Shown here piece by piece: positions 1-12,984 of a DNA stretch of 64,000 bases. This stretch comes from Tetradesmus obliquus (Eukaryota > Chlorophyta > Chlorophyceae > Sphaeropleales > Scenedesmaceae), in the NCBI GenBank assembly GCA_030272155.1, contig CP126194.1:6625501-6689500 (forward strand), written 5' to 3'. Position numbers and translations under genes: made by a program. A model generated the notes under the pieces. It was not told the DNA's origin. It saw only the letters and a program-made list of their open reading frames with translations, and did no database searches. The number at the start of each line of letters is the position of its first letter. The stretch's first letter is position 1.

Positions 1-2141
1 CTGGCTTCTTCAGCATAGTAGCATGCGTCAAACATGTGCTGCAGTCTTTGTGTGCTTGCAAGCTTCGGGCGTGCATGTAACTTGGGTTACGTGCATGAAT
101 TGCATGCATTGTACCATGTGCCACACAGGGCGCTGTGCTCTTGTTTTTTCTTGACAGTGTTCCTCATATGCATGCTGCATGTCACATGCAGTGCATGCTA
201 GTGGAGTGGTTGCTGCTGTTGGGTGTTTTGGAAGCAGGCACGAACAATGCAAATGCATATCATTGGCACTGATGTTGCGGAACAGTGCATTGCCAGATTG
301 CCAACCGCCTGCTGGAGTCTGCCGCTGTGAACCATCAGCACAAAATAGGGTGGTGCTTTGAATGGGCGATTGCCACGCGACTCCGTTAACCGCGGCGCCA
401 GGCTATGGCCTGATTGGTAACAAACATCACCACCTTCACCACCACGTGATCCAACAAGCCATAGTCCTCCTTGCAACACAACAACAAAAACATACATAGC
501 CACTGCGCCTGCTTGCCAGTGCATGTGTAGCATGTAACACAGCTGGAACATTATGCAGCGCAGTTGTAAGCATATATATGTTGGTGCATCACAGCACCCT
601 TAGGCATTGCCACACACCGCAGATCGGCGTCGTAACTGGGTAACCAGCAAATCTCACCAGGTTGCCATAATAGGGCCACAGGCCCACCCACTAACTAGCC
701 AGACAAGGCTCATGGGGCCCACAAAACACCGAGATAGTAGCTCTGAAATTGAGCAAAGTCTAATTCAAATCAAGCACAAGCAGCACACACTGTGCTCAGC
801 GGCATCCACTGCAACCATCATCAGCACCAGCACTGTGCTAAGCGGCATCCTGTAGCAAAAGCAGAGTCCTAGGGGGGCAACAGGCCCACTCACAATTAAA
901 GCCAAAAAGGGCTCATTAAGGCCAGCAAATCCGTGACAAACTGTCAACATCAGCAAACTGAAAGCAAGCAAAGTCTGACTCAAATCAGCGCAAACAGCAC
1001 AAATTGTGCTAAGCGGCATCCACTGTGACCATCATCAGCACCAGCACTGTGCTAAGCGGCATCCTGTAGCAACAGCAGAGTCCTAGGGGGGCAACAGGCC
1101 CACTCACAGTTAACGCCAAAAGGGGCTCATCTAGGCCAGCAACCGTGACAAACCATCAACCTCAACTGGCTGAAATGGAGCAAAGTCTAAGATCAAGCGC
1201 AAGCAGCACAAATTGTGCTCAGCGGCATCCACTGCAACCATCATAGCACCGTGCTGCAGCACAGTGTGCTAAGCGTCATCCTGTACCAACAGCAGAGTTC
1301 TGAAGGGATAGCACCATCAATTGACACATCGTTTGACACATCATCCTGTAATCGGCCATCCGCCATATCCGCCCTGAGCCATGCCAGCAGTTTACTACAT
1401 ACACCATGATTCATGCTTCATGCACGTGCATCATGGTTCATGAAGACATGCACATGCATGCATGCCACGGGTACAGCAAATGCAAAGTCTACACATCGAG
1501 CTCCAGCCAGAAGCAATTTAAATCATTGAACCAGCGCTCAGAGTGCAGGCTCAAAGCATCGACAAGCAAACTCAAGCCTGGATCCGCATTCAAGGGTTCA
1601 ACACAGCGTATGAACATCAACAGTTGTTATGTTGCTGTACACTTGCAAAGGCTGGAAGCCGTGCCTTGCAAAGACAAACCCACTCTGAAGTCCAGCTGTA
1701 GGTCGAATCAACAATTGAATGCAAGTTCGGCAGCCCAAGTCATCAAATGCATCTCGAACAGCAATTCAACACGCCCGCGAGCGCAATTCATCACCGCAGG
1801 GTGATAGGGCGCTAACAACAGAAGACTTCCTGCCACGGGCATGCACATGTGTGCCAGCGGCCGGCCATACGTGCAGAGCTGCAGCCACATAGCAGCGCTG
1901 AAAAAGCGGCCACACAACACACTGCTTTCAGTACTGCACAGTGCGGCAGAACAGTGCACCAGTTTCTGCTGATCAGCAACTCCAATTGCAAGTATGAGTT
2001 GTGCTCAGCACAAGCGCATTGAACAATTGCAGGAGACTCATGAGCTACGGCTGGTCATTTCAGGTGATGACTTGAAGTATGCAAGGCCTGCCCACCAACC
2101 GTGGGACCCTTTTACATACAACATCCACACGTAAGGCCAGC
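1..2141. other. Noncoding region with no gene recognised
   Basis: I see no open frame with credible protein character here. The short frames are His/Cys/Met rich, reflecting a CATG/TGCA-rich sequence. The segment is the 3' flank of the metalloprotease gene, which ends at 2142 on the minus strand. Its only clear structure is the degenerate ~214-bp tandem repeat at about 672-1304. An upstream exon of an off-window gene cannot be excluded. Confidence 0.5.
672..1304. repeat. Three-copy ~214-bp tandem repeat
   Basis: Three successive copies share blocks in the same order: a CAGGCCCAC(T/C)CAC-like start, a GGCTCAT block, a GAGCAAAGTCTAA-like block, the pair AGCGGCATCCACTG and AGCGGCATCCTGTA, and a terminal GCAGAGT(C/T)CT. 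Copy boundaries lie near 871 and 1085. Copies 2 and 3 are closest; copy 1 diverges at its left end. No coding potential is apparent in any copy. Confidence 0.8.
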
Positions 2142-2146
2142 TTACA
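2111..2146 (-). promoter_or_regulatory. Possible TGTAA poly(A) signals
   Basis: The chlorophyte poly(A) signal TGTAA occurs twice on the minus strand at the end of the metalloprotease gene. One copy (2142-2146) overlaps the ATG-TAA stop, and one lies at 2112-2116, about 26 bases past the stop. A 3'UTR this short would be unusual, so a distal signal may be the one used. Confidence 0.25.
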
Positions 2147-5100
2147 TCTGGCAAGTCCTGACCCAGACGGCATTGGACATATTGCCAGCAACGCAGCTGT
2201 TTCTCTTGGGGCATGGCTGGGTACCCGCCGCGCATGCCGCGCACCTGCCAACGTCTTTGCCTGCTGGCTTCCTACAGACCTGGTTGCTGTTGTTGCAATC
2301 GTAAGAGCTGCAGCAGTTTGTCTTGGGGTTGTAGCACTGCTTCCCGCATGCCTGCTGGGTGCCAGGGCACCTGCAGTACTCTCCATTCGCTGCGCAGACC
2401 GTGAAAGGGGCCTTGCACAGGCTCTTGCCGCGATCTGGGGCGCTCTTGCAGCACACACCCTGGTACACAGAGGGGTCTGGCGTGTAGCACATGTCTGCGC
2501 ACATGTGATTCGCGTGGTTGTTGCAAGCAGCAGACACAACAGTAACAAATGTTGAATTGTTTCCGCACAAGGGATGTCTTCTATGGCTCAGCCGCTTCTG
2601 CAAAAGCTGCAAACGCGTTGTTGTTTTGGCAAGGCAGGTCATCTTCCAACAGATCTCACAGCAATGCGCCTGCCTTGAAAGCACGCCGCTGAGATGCTGC
2701 ACCCACCCGAGTAATGCTGTCTCATTTCTTGCACAAGCGTATGTTGTGCGCTTCCTGCAAGGATTTTGAAACGGGCAGCTGCAGCGGCTGCCTGTACAAG
2801 TTGGTGTACATGTAGGTGTGGCTGGCAGCACAAAGCTTGCTGAGCTGTCAAAATGTAACATAAATTTATGCTGTTGTGACGGGAGCACTCACCAACACAG
2901 AAGGTCGCCTCCTTGGGACACCAAGACTCGCACTCTGTGCCATCTTCAGCGCAGTACTTGCCGTAGCTGAAAGCAGAAGCAAAACACGGGCAGCGAGACA
3001 AAGACACTTGCCGTGTTGAGTTTGCAGACCAAGCCAATAAAGTGGCAGCAGACGTCTGAACGCGCATGCGCCCATTGCTTCAAAGCAATCCTGCAGGTAA
3101 CCACGTGTTAACTGCATGGGACAGCTAGCGGCTGTTTCTCTGCATGGCATCATGGTGGCCTAAATTGGCATTGAACCAGGCAGCATCAAATGCGCTGCTT
3201 CATGCTGCATCACGCTGCACCGTGCTGCGTCAGTTTTATGTTTTGCAGCTATGTGAATGACTCACCCACAAGTCTCGGGCCACGTGCAGCAGGTGTTTTC
3301 TGGGATGCACCTGCAACAGCCAGCCAGCATTTAAGATCGATTTGAGATCAGCCCTCCTTGTGAAACCCGGTGCCTTTCATGCGCTGCTTTGCAATCTGGT
3401 GATGTTGTGAGGCGTGCAACCCACTCTATCCTAACAGCTGCAGCAGTTGCTCCGCATTGCCACACATGACCAGCCAGTTTGCAGTAGCGTACTGTGCACA
3501 ACAAGACTAAATACAAAACACCACCAGCACATGAGCAAGGTGTGCAAGCAAGCTACACATTGCCGGTGCACTTACTGCCCGTGGCAGGCCTTGTACCCTT
3601 CATTGCAGCAGGCATCAATGTTCTGCTCATCGATGCTGCAGATGCACTGGTCTGCGTCCTGTGGCACGCCATCCTTATCAAACTCGGTCCATTCCTTGCA
3701 CTGCATGGCACAAGAGATTGTTTCCGAGCAGCGCATGGCATGAGCTTAGAAGGCTGAACCTGAGCTTACCCTGGCCGGACCCCCACAGACACCCCACATC
3801 GGAGCACCTGCTTTGGAGTGCTCGGCATAGCACAGCTGTTGCTAAGGACTCCCAACAATCAATGTAGAATTCTGCACTGAGTCGTCAGCAAACGTTGCAG
3901 GCCACCAGGAAATCACATGACAATGCCACAGTGCTCTGCTGAGACCCAGTACATAAGCATTGCAATGGTTGCCGGCGGCGCCGCAACTATGTTAGTGCTA
4001 GCATGACAGGCCGCTTGCCTGCTAAACAGCAATTGGCACACCTGTTGCCTGAGCCACATCGTCATGATGTGCAACACATTGCAGCCTCGATGCACTCACT
4101 GTAAAGGGATCCTCGCAGTCTGATGGCGCATAGTCACTTTCGGGGCAGCAGGTTCCGTCCGAAATGCAGAAGCCGTTGCAGATGCGATAGCCTTCATCGC
4201 ACAGGTCGTAGCAGGTGCCTGTCTCACCTGCAGCCACAGGTTGCACAGGTGATGATTGTGATGCTGGGGGTCAGCTCATAATTTCGCTTATCAGCACATT
4301 GTACTACCCAGCACTAACGTCAAGCTTAGGCTGCTCGGAACTGTCACACACCACTCTGTTCAAACACACATGCATGGCCATATGGCCTAGACTGGTTGTT
4401 GAGCAGCAGCAGCCACCACTGGCTTGGTACGCTGTGTAAGTGTGTTGGGTGTTGAAGATGGCCATACAAGCGTGGTTTGAGAGAGTGAGGTAGTTGCATG
4501 TACATGCACATGTCACATTGCAGGCGCTGTCGCGGGTTGCCCACTACTGTTCTGCAGACACAGACACGTGCAGCTGCTACACAGCAACTGGCTGCTGTTT
4601 GTTGAAACCATCGCCAACATAACAAACCACCTCAGCAACAGTGCTTCCAGTCGCTTACCATCACACTCCTGTCCATCAGGACATTTCCCCTCCCCTGATT
4701 CTTTTGTGCTGGGGCAGCATACATCGTTTGACACACAGGTGTCTGCGCAACGGTATGTGCCATCTGGGCAGCCGCATAGATCTGAGGGGCATACGCAGTC
4801 CTCTCCGGCTACAGGACAGCTGTAAGGCGCTGGGCTGCAGTCAGATACACAACAGCAACAGAGAAGCAGCAGTGTAGGTGGTTAAGGTGTCTGAACGAAA
4901 GACGGGTCGTATCGGTGATGTATAAACCTAAAAATGTAAACCTAGAACTTTCTACTCAGCTGGACCTGTTGGATGCTGGGGTCGAGGCACCAGCAGCCGC
5001 ACAAATTGGGATTTTGTTGGAAGTGTGGTGCTGCAAGATGTGAAGACACAACACCGATGCGCATGCTGCACACATGAGCTGGTGGTGCTGCTTTGCTGCA

Positions 5101-6496
5101 GATCACAAACTGCAAGCAGCTCTCACCAATCGTCGGGGAAGTCCGGGCAGCAAGAAGTTGCACTGATGCATTTCTTGGCGGACGGGCACCAGAAGAGTCC
5201 AGCCTCCTCGTCGCACCGGCTCACACATGTCTTGGTGGTGGAGCTGCACTGCTCTCCCAGGGGGCATTCATCTACGTAGGGCGGTGGGCAGCACACCTTG
5301 CCAGCGAGGCATTTGAATGCGCCCTTACTGTCGCGGCACTGTGTCTCTGTTGCTTTGCAGACAGTGTTGCTTGGCTTGTCCGGACGGTATGCTGCAATGA
5401 GCGGCGCTGACTCTCGCAGCTTGCGTGCGCAGTTTGCCGTTACGCTGTCTCCCAATGGGGTGCCACTCTCATACATTTTAGCTGGGTTTGAGAACCTGTG
5501 TAAAATGAACGCAGATGCAGCCGCAGCGAGCACAGTACACAAGCGGATTGGAGGCACTGTTGCAGGGCGCGTGGTGTCTACAGTTCTGCACAGACAGTGT
5601 TACTGAGCTGAACTATATGTGGAGATAAGTGTGATTGGTCTGACATGTACACCCATAATTTGGTTTCAAGGCCCTTGGAAGCAACATTATTCTCAAAAGA
5701 ACGCAGCGGATCCCATGCTTTGTGATAGGCAGTATAGGCAAATGCTCTAGTCGCTGGCAGCTGCAGTGAATGGTGCAATGACGACTTGTGGATGACTTGT
5801 GGATTTGCTTTGACCATAGTGCATTGCGAGAGGGCCCCCGAGGCTTAGCATAGGCAAAGCTTGCCTGCTATGCCAGCATAGAGCCCTTAGTTCAGTGTTG
5901 ATGACATTGTTGCAAGCACCAGCTAGGGACTGCAGCTGCACACCTGAATATCTTGGGTGCACGGCCGTTTGGGCACTTTGCATAGCTCAGGATGGTGGCA
6001 TACTGGTTGCCCTCTTGGCAGCTGTAAGAGAAGTGTGTGCGAAAAGTGGAGGCACGCATATGAGGAAAAGTATGAGGAAAAGTAGCGCATGCTGCATGAT
6101 GCATGACTTGTACGCAGCCCAGACAACAAGGTAGAAGCTGCTCATGAGTTGCACAGGCAAGGTATTGACTTGTAAGCCTGCTGAAGCGACAACATGGCTG
6201 TTGATGCCGGCCACCTCACAGCAACTGCATCACAGCATGCTGCATTGGCTGTCGTTACTTGCAACTAGAAAGGAAACTGGGTGATCAAGCGGCAGGGCAG
6301 GCAGCCACTGGCAGCTGCAGAAGTTATGCTATGAATGTTGCAGTCAGCTGTATAGGTGATGCGCAGCTTGCTGCATAATATTGGCTACAGAAAGATGCGA
6401 AGAAAGATGCATCCTGCACTCTGCCTTGCGCAAGCTTACCTCTTGTAGCCGTGTGCATACTCTGAAGTGCGGACAGTGGCAAAGCAGGGGTGGCAG

Positions 6497-6542
<46 letters not shown>

Positions 6543-8583
6543 CACGTAGAACAATGCCAGGGTCAGCCTTGATGGTACAGGATATGTGCCCAGGAGCAGC
6601 CTAGGTTTGCAGCATTCAGCTGCCTTGTCAGCTGGTCAATGCACTGTGGTAGGCCTGGCATCGCAGCTCTGCACCGCAACAGTATATTTAAGCGCATCTG
6701 TGGCGTACGACTCTGCTTCAGCAGAACCGTCAGTTTGATTGCCAGACGCTGTTTCCTCTTGGATTGCTTTGCTCACACAAACCCACAAGCACACTGTCAG
6801 CATTGCCAGCAGCTTCTTAAGAAACTCTTTCAACAGTTTGCTGACCATTCACTGGCTGGGCAAGCTGGCCATCTGACTAGATGCGGCCCTCATGCAAGTC
6901 ACTTGCAAGTTGCACAACATGCATACAGCGCCTGCAGCAGCTGACAACTTAAAACATCAGCACGTTCTTGCTGTCAATCTTGCAACCCACCAACACGGGG
7001 TGTGAATGTGTTAAGAAACACACCAACACGCGAACAAAAATGCACTGGCCTGACAAAAGCGCCTGCCTATCCGACTGCCAGAACCAGGAGCAAGTCCGCA
7101 TGCGACTTGCATGCAGTATTGGTGGCGGCATCCCACCTGAGAACGAAGCGGTCTTTGAAGAGCTCCAGTCATCCCCGTGGTCGTGGTAACAGCCCAGGTT
7201 GTGGCCGATCTCCTGCAAAGTGTGCAAGAGGCAGGTTTCTAAAAAGTCAGTCATATGCATGTTTTGCGGCTGCAGAAGTCATTGTGCGCAGTTACAGCTC
7301 CCCAACAGGAAGCACTGCCAGCAAGTAAATATTCATACTATTATTAGTAGATGTTATAACACCTACTTTCTACATGTACGACATGCTTTGAGCTGAATGA
7401 GTGCCTGCTCACACCTTCTACCCTTGTCCTCAATGATGTTATGTGCTGCCATATTCAAAGCAAAGCTGCTATCTCCCAACGTGCCACATGCCTATCATTT
7501 TGAAGCACATGTGCAGACTGCTAGCTGCCCCTGGATGTGCATAACATTGCAAACTCGCACAAAAAGCAATGTGTGCAAGCACACCCTCTCCCACAGAGAA
7601 CTTGCATCAACCTACTGCTGCACTCTAAGCTGCACTTCCAGCCCCATGTGCTGAAGCTTTGGATGTGTCTTGTTGCAGCTGGCGTACTGTGGCCATACTC
7701 ACGTGTGCCAGCACGTATCCATACCAAGCACCCTTCATAATCGCACTGAAGCCACTGCTTGGATTGTTGACGCCTTGTCCTGGCTTGCTAGCAGGTGCCC
7801 AGGCAATGCCGCCGACTGTGTCATCAGTGTTGAAGAGTGTCACAAGATCTGCACCAAGTTCGTCCCTCCACTGCAGAAACAGGTTCAGCAGCAGTCAGCA
7901 TTTCTGGCTGTCACGGCAAGTACAGCGGTGCGTGACACACGGATTGGCAACCCGTCTGATTGTGCTGAATGGCATGTGGGCTATCTTCAGCCGGCCACAG
8001 CTGTGCCACAGCACAACCATGGACGTGTGCAAGTCATTGCACCACACGTTGTCAGCACATGTAGGGGTGCCAGCTAGCTACAGCTGCTAACAAAACCTAC
8101 ACAGTAGGCAGGGGCTCACCTCTTTGACATTTGCAATGGAACCGTCGTTTATGGCGCTTATGACTGTTTCGGCGGACTTTTTGCCATTTTCATCCACGCC
8201 AGGAGTGGGCTCCGTGTACATCACCTGCGTGCAGAAACAATAACACAATACATGTATTGTACAAGCCCTCATCCACAAGACAAGTTCAAGGGTGGGAGGC
8301 TGGGACTGATTAAACAGAGCTGAGCGCGGTGTCGATGTCCGCAATGGTACATGTCAACTGGTAACACTCAACAACAACAGTACAGAGCCGTGATAATCAG
8401 GGCTTACAATAAGCTCACCTTCCTGAAGGCAACCATGTTTGTGACAATGTTGACATCAGAGTCAATGTACGCCTGTGAATGATGCAACGCCAGCAACAGA
8501 GGCAAAAGCAGCAGAAGCAGAAACAGCAGCAGCAGCAGCAGCAGCAGCAGCGGCTTATTGGTTATGGCTAGGCTCGGCCACTT

Positions 8584-8620
<37 letters not shown>

Positions 8621-10117
8621 ACCAATGTGAGCCAGACTGGTTTTGCACAGCTGCTATTATGACAGTTGCACAGCAAACGCTGAATGTTCACCCCAGCCTT
8701 CCTAAGCATCCCCAACACCACACTGCAGGTGAGCCCAGTAACTTATAAACGCATACTGCTCTGGGTGCTTGGTGGCCAGTGACGGCTTGCCTCATTCGCT
8801 GCGGTACGAACACTCAATATGTCACATGCCTCTGCTCAGTGGCTGTATAACTGACCTTGTTCAGGATAGCGATTGCGGAAGTTGCTTGGGCCTCCAGCTG
8901 TTGCTCTCCATTTGCGACTGCGCACCCAGGCGCAGCAGCAGCAGCAGCATGAATCAGCATAAAGTTGACTTGGGTGAGTCACGCAAGCAGGGCACACAAG
9001 CCTGACAAGTTCATGCAGGATGGATGGCCCCCATCAATGGTGCCAATGCTGTTGAGCCCTCAACACTGCATTGCTGACTACCATACGCATGTCAAAAACA
9101 CCACGCACCGTTTGCGGCGGCATCTGTGTACAGCACCAGCAGCTTGTGCTCATTCATGTTCTGCAGCAGCCTGCGCCTGCCGCCTTCAGAGGTCTGCACA
9201 CGCTTTGCAGCCGAAGGGGCTGTGATGTTTCCCAGCTTGATGGCAGTAGCGCCATGCATGCGTCCGGTATGGTTGCGGCGATGAGGGCGCAGGATTGTGG
9301 CACGGCCTTTCGCATTCTTCTTCACGCGCGGGTGTGCCAACGCCGCCTCACTTTGCTGTGTGTTTGGCTTAGATCCTGGGAAGCACTCAGGGCGCTCTGG
9401 GTTGCCTTGGTGGCGCACCACAACATGCAGCGGGGTGTCAGTTGAGCTGGCAGCAGCGATGGCAGCTGCCACATCAGCGTTCACGGAGCTTGTGCTGACT
9501 TCGTCACCATGGCCAGCGCCAGTATTAAAGATGGCGGGGGTGATCTGCAAAGGTTGCAGCAGGAGCGACAGGGGCGGCAGCAGCAGCAGCAGCAGCAGTA
9601 GTTTGGCAACAGCAGCAGCACGCTTCTGCACAGCAAGACAAGCAGCCGTTGTGTTCATCATACGGCATCGCCGGTTCTGCAAGCGACTGCCAACTCTGCT
9701 GCCCTGTGTCTGCTGTTTTTTTAATGCTGACGCATCCCAGTCACTCCAGATGGCACGATTGCGGTATAAGTGCTGGATCTGGCGCATTTTGTCACCCGCA
9801 CTTACCAGGAATGACTTGGTCTTCCCTGCCTTTGTGTCGACAAAGTGCACGTTGCCGGTGATGGTTTTGTCAGCACGCAGCACCAGCGTCACCACACTGT
9901 ATGCGCCAGGTGCGTTCACAAGCTCGCCAACCCACAGGGTGGCGTCAGCAGCAACGTCAGGCCTGCGCACTGCCGTAACTGGCACTGGCATGCCGGGAAG
10001 GGTCAGCTGCAGCTGCTGAGGCATGGTAGCCACCAGGGAGTGGTCCACTTGCACAAAGTTGAGGGTGAAGCCTTGAGGAGATGTGGCCTGAAGGTGGGCA
10101 GCTGCGAGGAGTGAGGC

Positions 10118-10149
<32 letters not shown>

Positions 10150-10639
10150 GCAGAAGCAGAAGCAGCATACAGCAGCAGCATAAAGCAGTAGTGTTGGCCA
10201 GTGTTGGCGGCATTGCTGACGCGCGGATTGCTTGCTGGCTTGCCCTTGGTGCATACCAACGATGCATTACATCATGTGCTGTGGGGCAAGATCACAGCTG
10301 GGTGCACTGTGTGGGTCTAACCTTGATGCATGCGCACTGTCACAGTGTGAGTGTGGGGCTCGCTCATGTGCGCATGCATGCTGACAGCCTGAACCCCAGA
10401 AACAACCCCAGAAACAATGCTGGAAGCTAGCCTGGCCACTCACCTGTTCTCATGTGGGGTGCAACATACTTGGTGCCAGGCAGCTCAAGGTCCTGGGGCA
10501 GGCGCAGCACGCTTTGCAGGACAGCCTTGCTGCTTGCAGAGGGAAGCATGGGCTCCCTGAAGAGGGCAGGAGCGGCGAGAACAGCTGCAGACAGCTGGAG
10601 CAGCATAAGCGCTACTGCTAAAACAGCGGTGACTGCCAT
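2142..10639 (-). CDS. Secreted reprolysin-like metalloprotease (M12B-type) with Cys-rich tail
   Basis: Spliced model of 18 exons, 987 residues: 10444-10639, 9806-10101, 9109-9544, 8856-8917, 8419-8472, 8120-8224, 7703-7870, 7137-7212, 6440-6461, 5944-6021, 5127-5495, 4659-4834, 4100-4227, 3576-3700, 3266-3310, 2893-2966, 2707-2821, 2142-2580. All junctions keep phase. Residues 1-23 form a signal peptide; about 66-310 look like a prodomain. The catalytic domain (about 310-538) has the zinc motif HEIGHNLGCYHD (His439, Glu440, His443, His449), with its first His supplied by the preceding exon. It also has the family's YAHGYK and FSNP elements. The Met-turn reads TILSY, with Leu483 in place of Met. 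Residues about 540-987 hold Cys-rich modules with repeated CC pairs. Expected to be an extracellular endopeptidase, possibly acting on wall or matrix proteins (inference). Gametolysin (M11) is the main alternative family, but the FSNP/SAPLIAAYRP end favours M12B. Confidence 0.87.
6440..6461 (-). other. 22-nt micro-exon of the metalloprotease gene
   Basis: This exon is flanked by an AG acceptor and a GTAAGC donor and encodes EYAHGYK(S). It enters in phase 1 and leaves in phase 0 plus two bases, matching both neighbours exactly. It supplies the tyrosine-rich segment that reprolysin-like enzymes have between the zinc motif and the Met-turn, so skipping it would shift the frame. Confidence 0.8.
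6501..6542. repeat. CAG/CTG microsatellite in a metalloprotease intron
   Basis: About 14 perfect GCA units lie just upstream, in gene orientation, of the 22-nt micro-exon. On the sense (minus) strand this is a CTG run, and similar runs lie in other introns of this gene near 8520-8560, 8587-8620 and 10120-10160. Confidence 0.95.
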
Positions 10640-12984
10640 CGTGGCAATGCGTCTGCAGGCAGCAAGAGCGCTCGTCAGCTACGTCGGTAGCCTGGCAGTT
10701 CGCAGGAGCAGCAAGTCTGAAGGCGCTGATCACCCTCTCAAGCCCACGAACCAACCAACATCAGGTTCAGCTAACCTGTTTCTTCAGTATCACCTGTACT
10801 GGGCGTGCCAGCGACTGAAGCGTGCTTGCGATCGCAAGTCGCGACGGCAACAGCGCTGTTGCCAGTAGTCAAGCAGATGACCTCGCACAGCACGTTTGCT
10901 TCCCCAGTGGGTGCACCTGTGCCAAACGTTAAGCTAAAGAGTGATTGCTACTGGGCAGCCGGCCTTGAATGCCCACGGAGGCAGGATAGTCTGCACTGCT
11001 TAGCTAATCGCTGTAGCTGTTACGTAACAAGTCCTGCTAGGCGAGTCCTGACGGCTGATGTCAGTGACGAAACGTACAACAGAACAGTTTCTAAAAGTCG
11101 TTCTTATGTAACTGATGCGAGCTCACACAGCTGCAGCTACCGCCAAGAGTAATCTTCTGCTCAACAGCATCCACCCAAATTACTTGAAAACGAACCAAAC
11201 TGAAAATATATGTGCTGGCTGCGTGGTTCCCGATGTGTCTATACGTGCACCTGTACCTGGTGAAGTTCGGCAGAAGAGGCAGAGGGGGTTCTTTCATTAA
11301 TGAAATTTCATTGAAATATGTATTGCAGCCCTGGCCGACATGAACATCATGCAGCCACTACCGCGATTGCTTTGAGTGACCGGCGAAATCAACCAAATGT
11401 GAACACTTTTTGAAGACGAACATTAAGATAATGGGAATCAGCTGTACATTAGATAATATAATTTTTCGATGTATTGGCTCTCGGCCAGACGCAGCTGCGT
11501 CTGTCCGCGAGCCATCAAATGCATAAATTGGGAAATTGTGACACCGTGTGGAGGAGTTTTGGACGACAACTAGAGACTCATTCACTTAGAGCGATTACGG
11601 TAGTGGAGCTTGGTCACCAGCGTGACACTTTAGACGTAGAATTGCATTGGCGCTGAACAGGCACACTGCGCGATCAGTGATAATTGCTTTGTCATTCTGG
11701 ACACCTGGTGGAACACGGCAACCTGCAGTGGCAGCAGTCACCATGCAGTGGTGCTGTACACATGTGTGTACCACTGTCAGCTGACCCCCGGGGGCCCCCT
11801 GTTTCTGCAACTTTCAGCCACTGGCAGCTGGTGAATCCAGCAGTATTCAGTGCTGAATCTGTGCAGTTAATGTTACTTAATGTTGCTGAAAACGCTGAAT
11901 TTGCTGAACAGCGTAGCTTTTTCAGCGTGCTTTCAGTGTTTTTAAGCAATATTCACTGCCTGCTAGCAGCGCTGCTGAAAAATTCACCGCGAGTAAAAGC
12001 GCGCGATAATTCAGCGGCGTCTTTCAGTACTGAAAGATCGTTGATAATCGAGTAATATCGAGTAATAATTCACCTCTTTCTGCCGCTGATAATGGCGGAA
12101 ATCTTCACTGGGACTGGATTATTCACTGTCTTTCCCTGCCGAATTCTGCGCACAATTTCACCAAAATTTCGGCGATTTCTGGGGACGGCTGATAATTCAG
12201 CAAATACGGGGCAGCGGGGGTGATCAGGGGCTTGCCATGCAGGTGCTGCTTGGGATCTGGGTGACTTGACCGCTCAGGCTGCAAACACCTGCTCCAACTA
12301 CTGTACAACACCCATTGCACCATATGGCATGCATGCCGTGCGCACAAATGGTGCATGTGCACACCAAGTGCACATCTTCATCATCATCATCATCATCATC
12401 ATCAAGCTCATCATTGTAATCATTGTAACCCTGAGGGTCGCTGGACACCAGCCACATGCCAAGGGCACAGCATCACAGCTTGCAACTTCCAGGTCAGCGG
12501 AAAGCCTGCTGACGCCCATGCGCTTCCGTGCATAAATCAGAGAAGGACAAGATAGGCCTCGGAGCTTCACAAACCAAACAAGCAACCTGCGACAGCCGCA
12601 CGCCACACGCCTCCATTGATGCAGAGTATACTCGCATGCGTATCAGCTGCTGGACATCTACCACTTTGCCAGTACGTTGCAATAACCAGCTGCCTGAAAG
12701 GCAAGGAAGGGGCACTCAATGAGGATGCAGCAGCAACTTCAGGCACACATAGTGTGCATGCACACTGAAGGATCGCCACACAGTCCGCCATGGAAGACCA
12801 AAGCAACTCGTTCCGCACATGTCAACAGTCAAACACTCGGCAGAATCCAAGTGTGGCAATTGCTGCTGACACCTTTTCCTGGCAGCAACAGCTACAATGA
12901 TATACCAGCTCCTATGCGTCAGCATCACTCATTCAAATGTCATTCAAATACACCAGCCTGTTGCCCAGTCATCCCAGAACAGCA
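10640..12984. other. Intergenic region upstream of the metalloprotease gene
   Basis: No credible exon was found. The part nearest 10640 should hold the promoter of the minus-strand metalloprotease. Around 11280-11480 the sequence is AT-rich for this window. From 11820 to 12060 TTCAGC and its variants (CTGAAT, CTGAAA) recur many times, a loose degenerate repeat. A (CAT)n run sits at about 12377-12404. The segment also holds the 3' flank of the gene ending at 12985. Confidence 0.5.
12377..12404. repeat. (CAT)n microsatellite
   Basis: About nine consecutive CAT units lie in intergenic DNA. Frames crossing it give His, Ile or Asp/Met runs and are not genes. Confidence 0.9.

Noticed and set aside
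6324..6554. Poly-Cys or poly-Ala open frames at CAG runs (also near 8404-8721, 14512-14700)
   Set aside because: These are translations of CAG/CTG microsatellites in introns.
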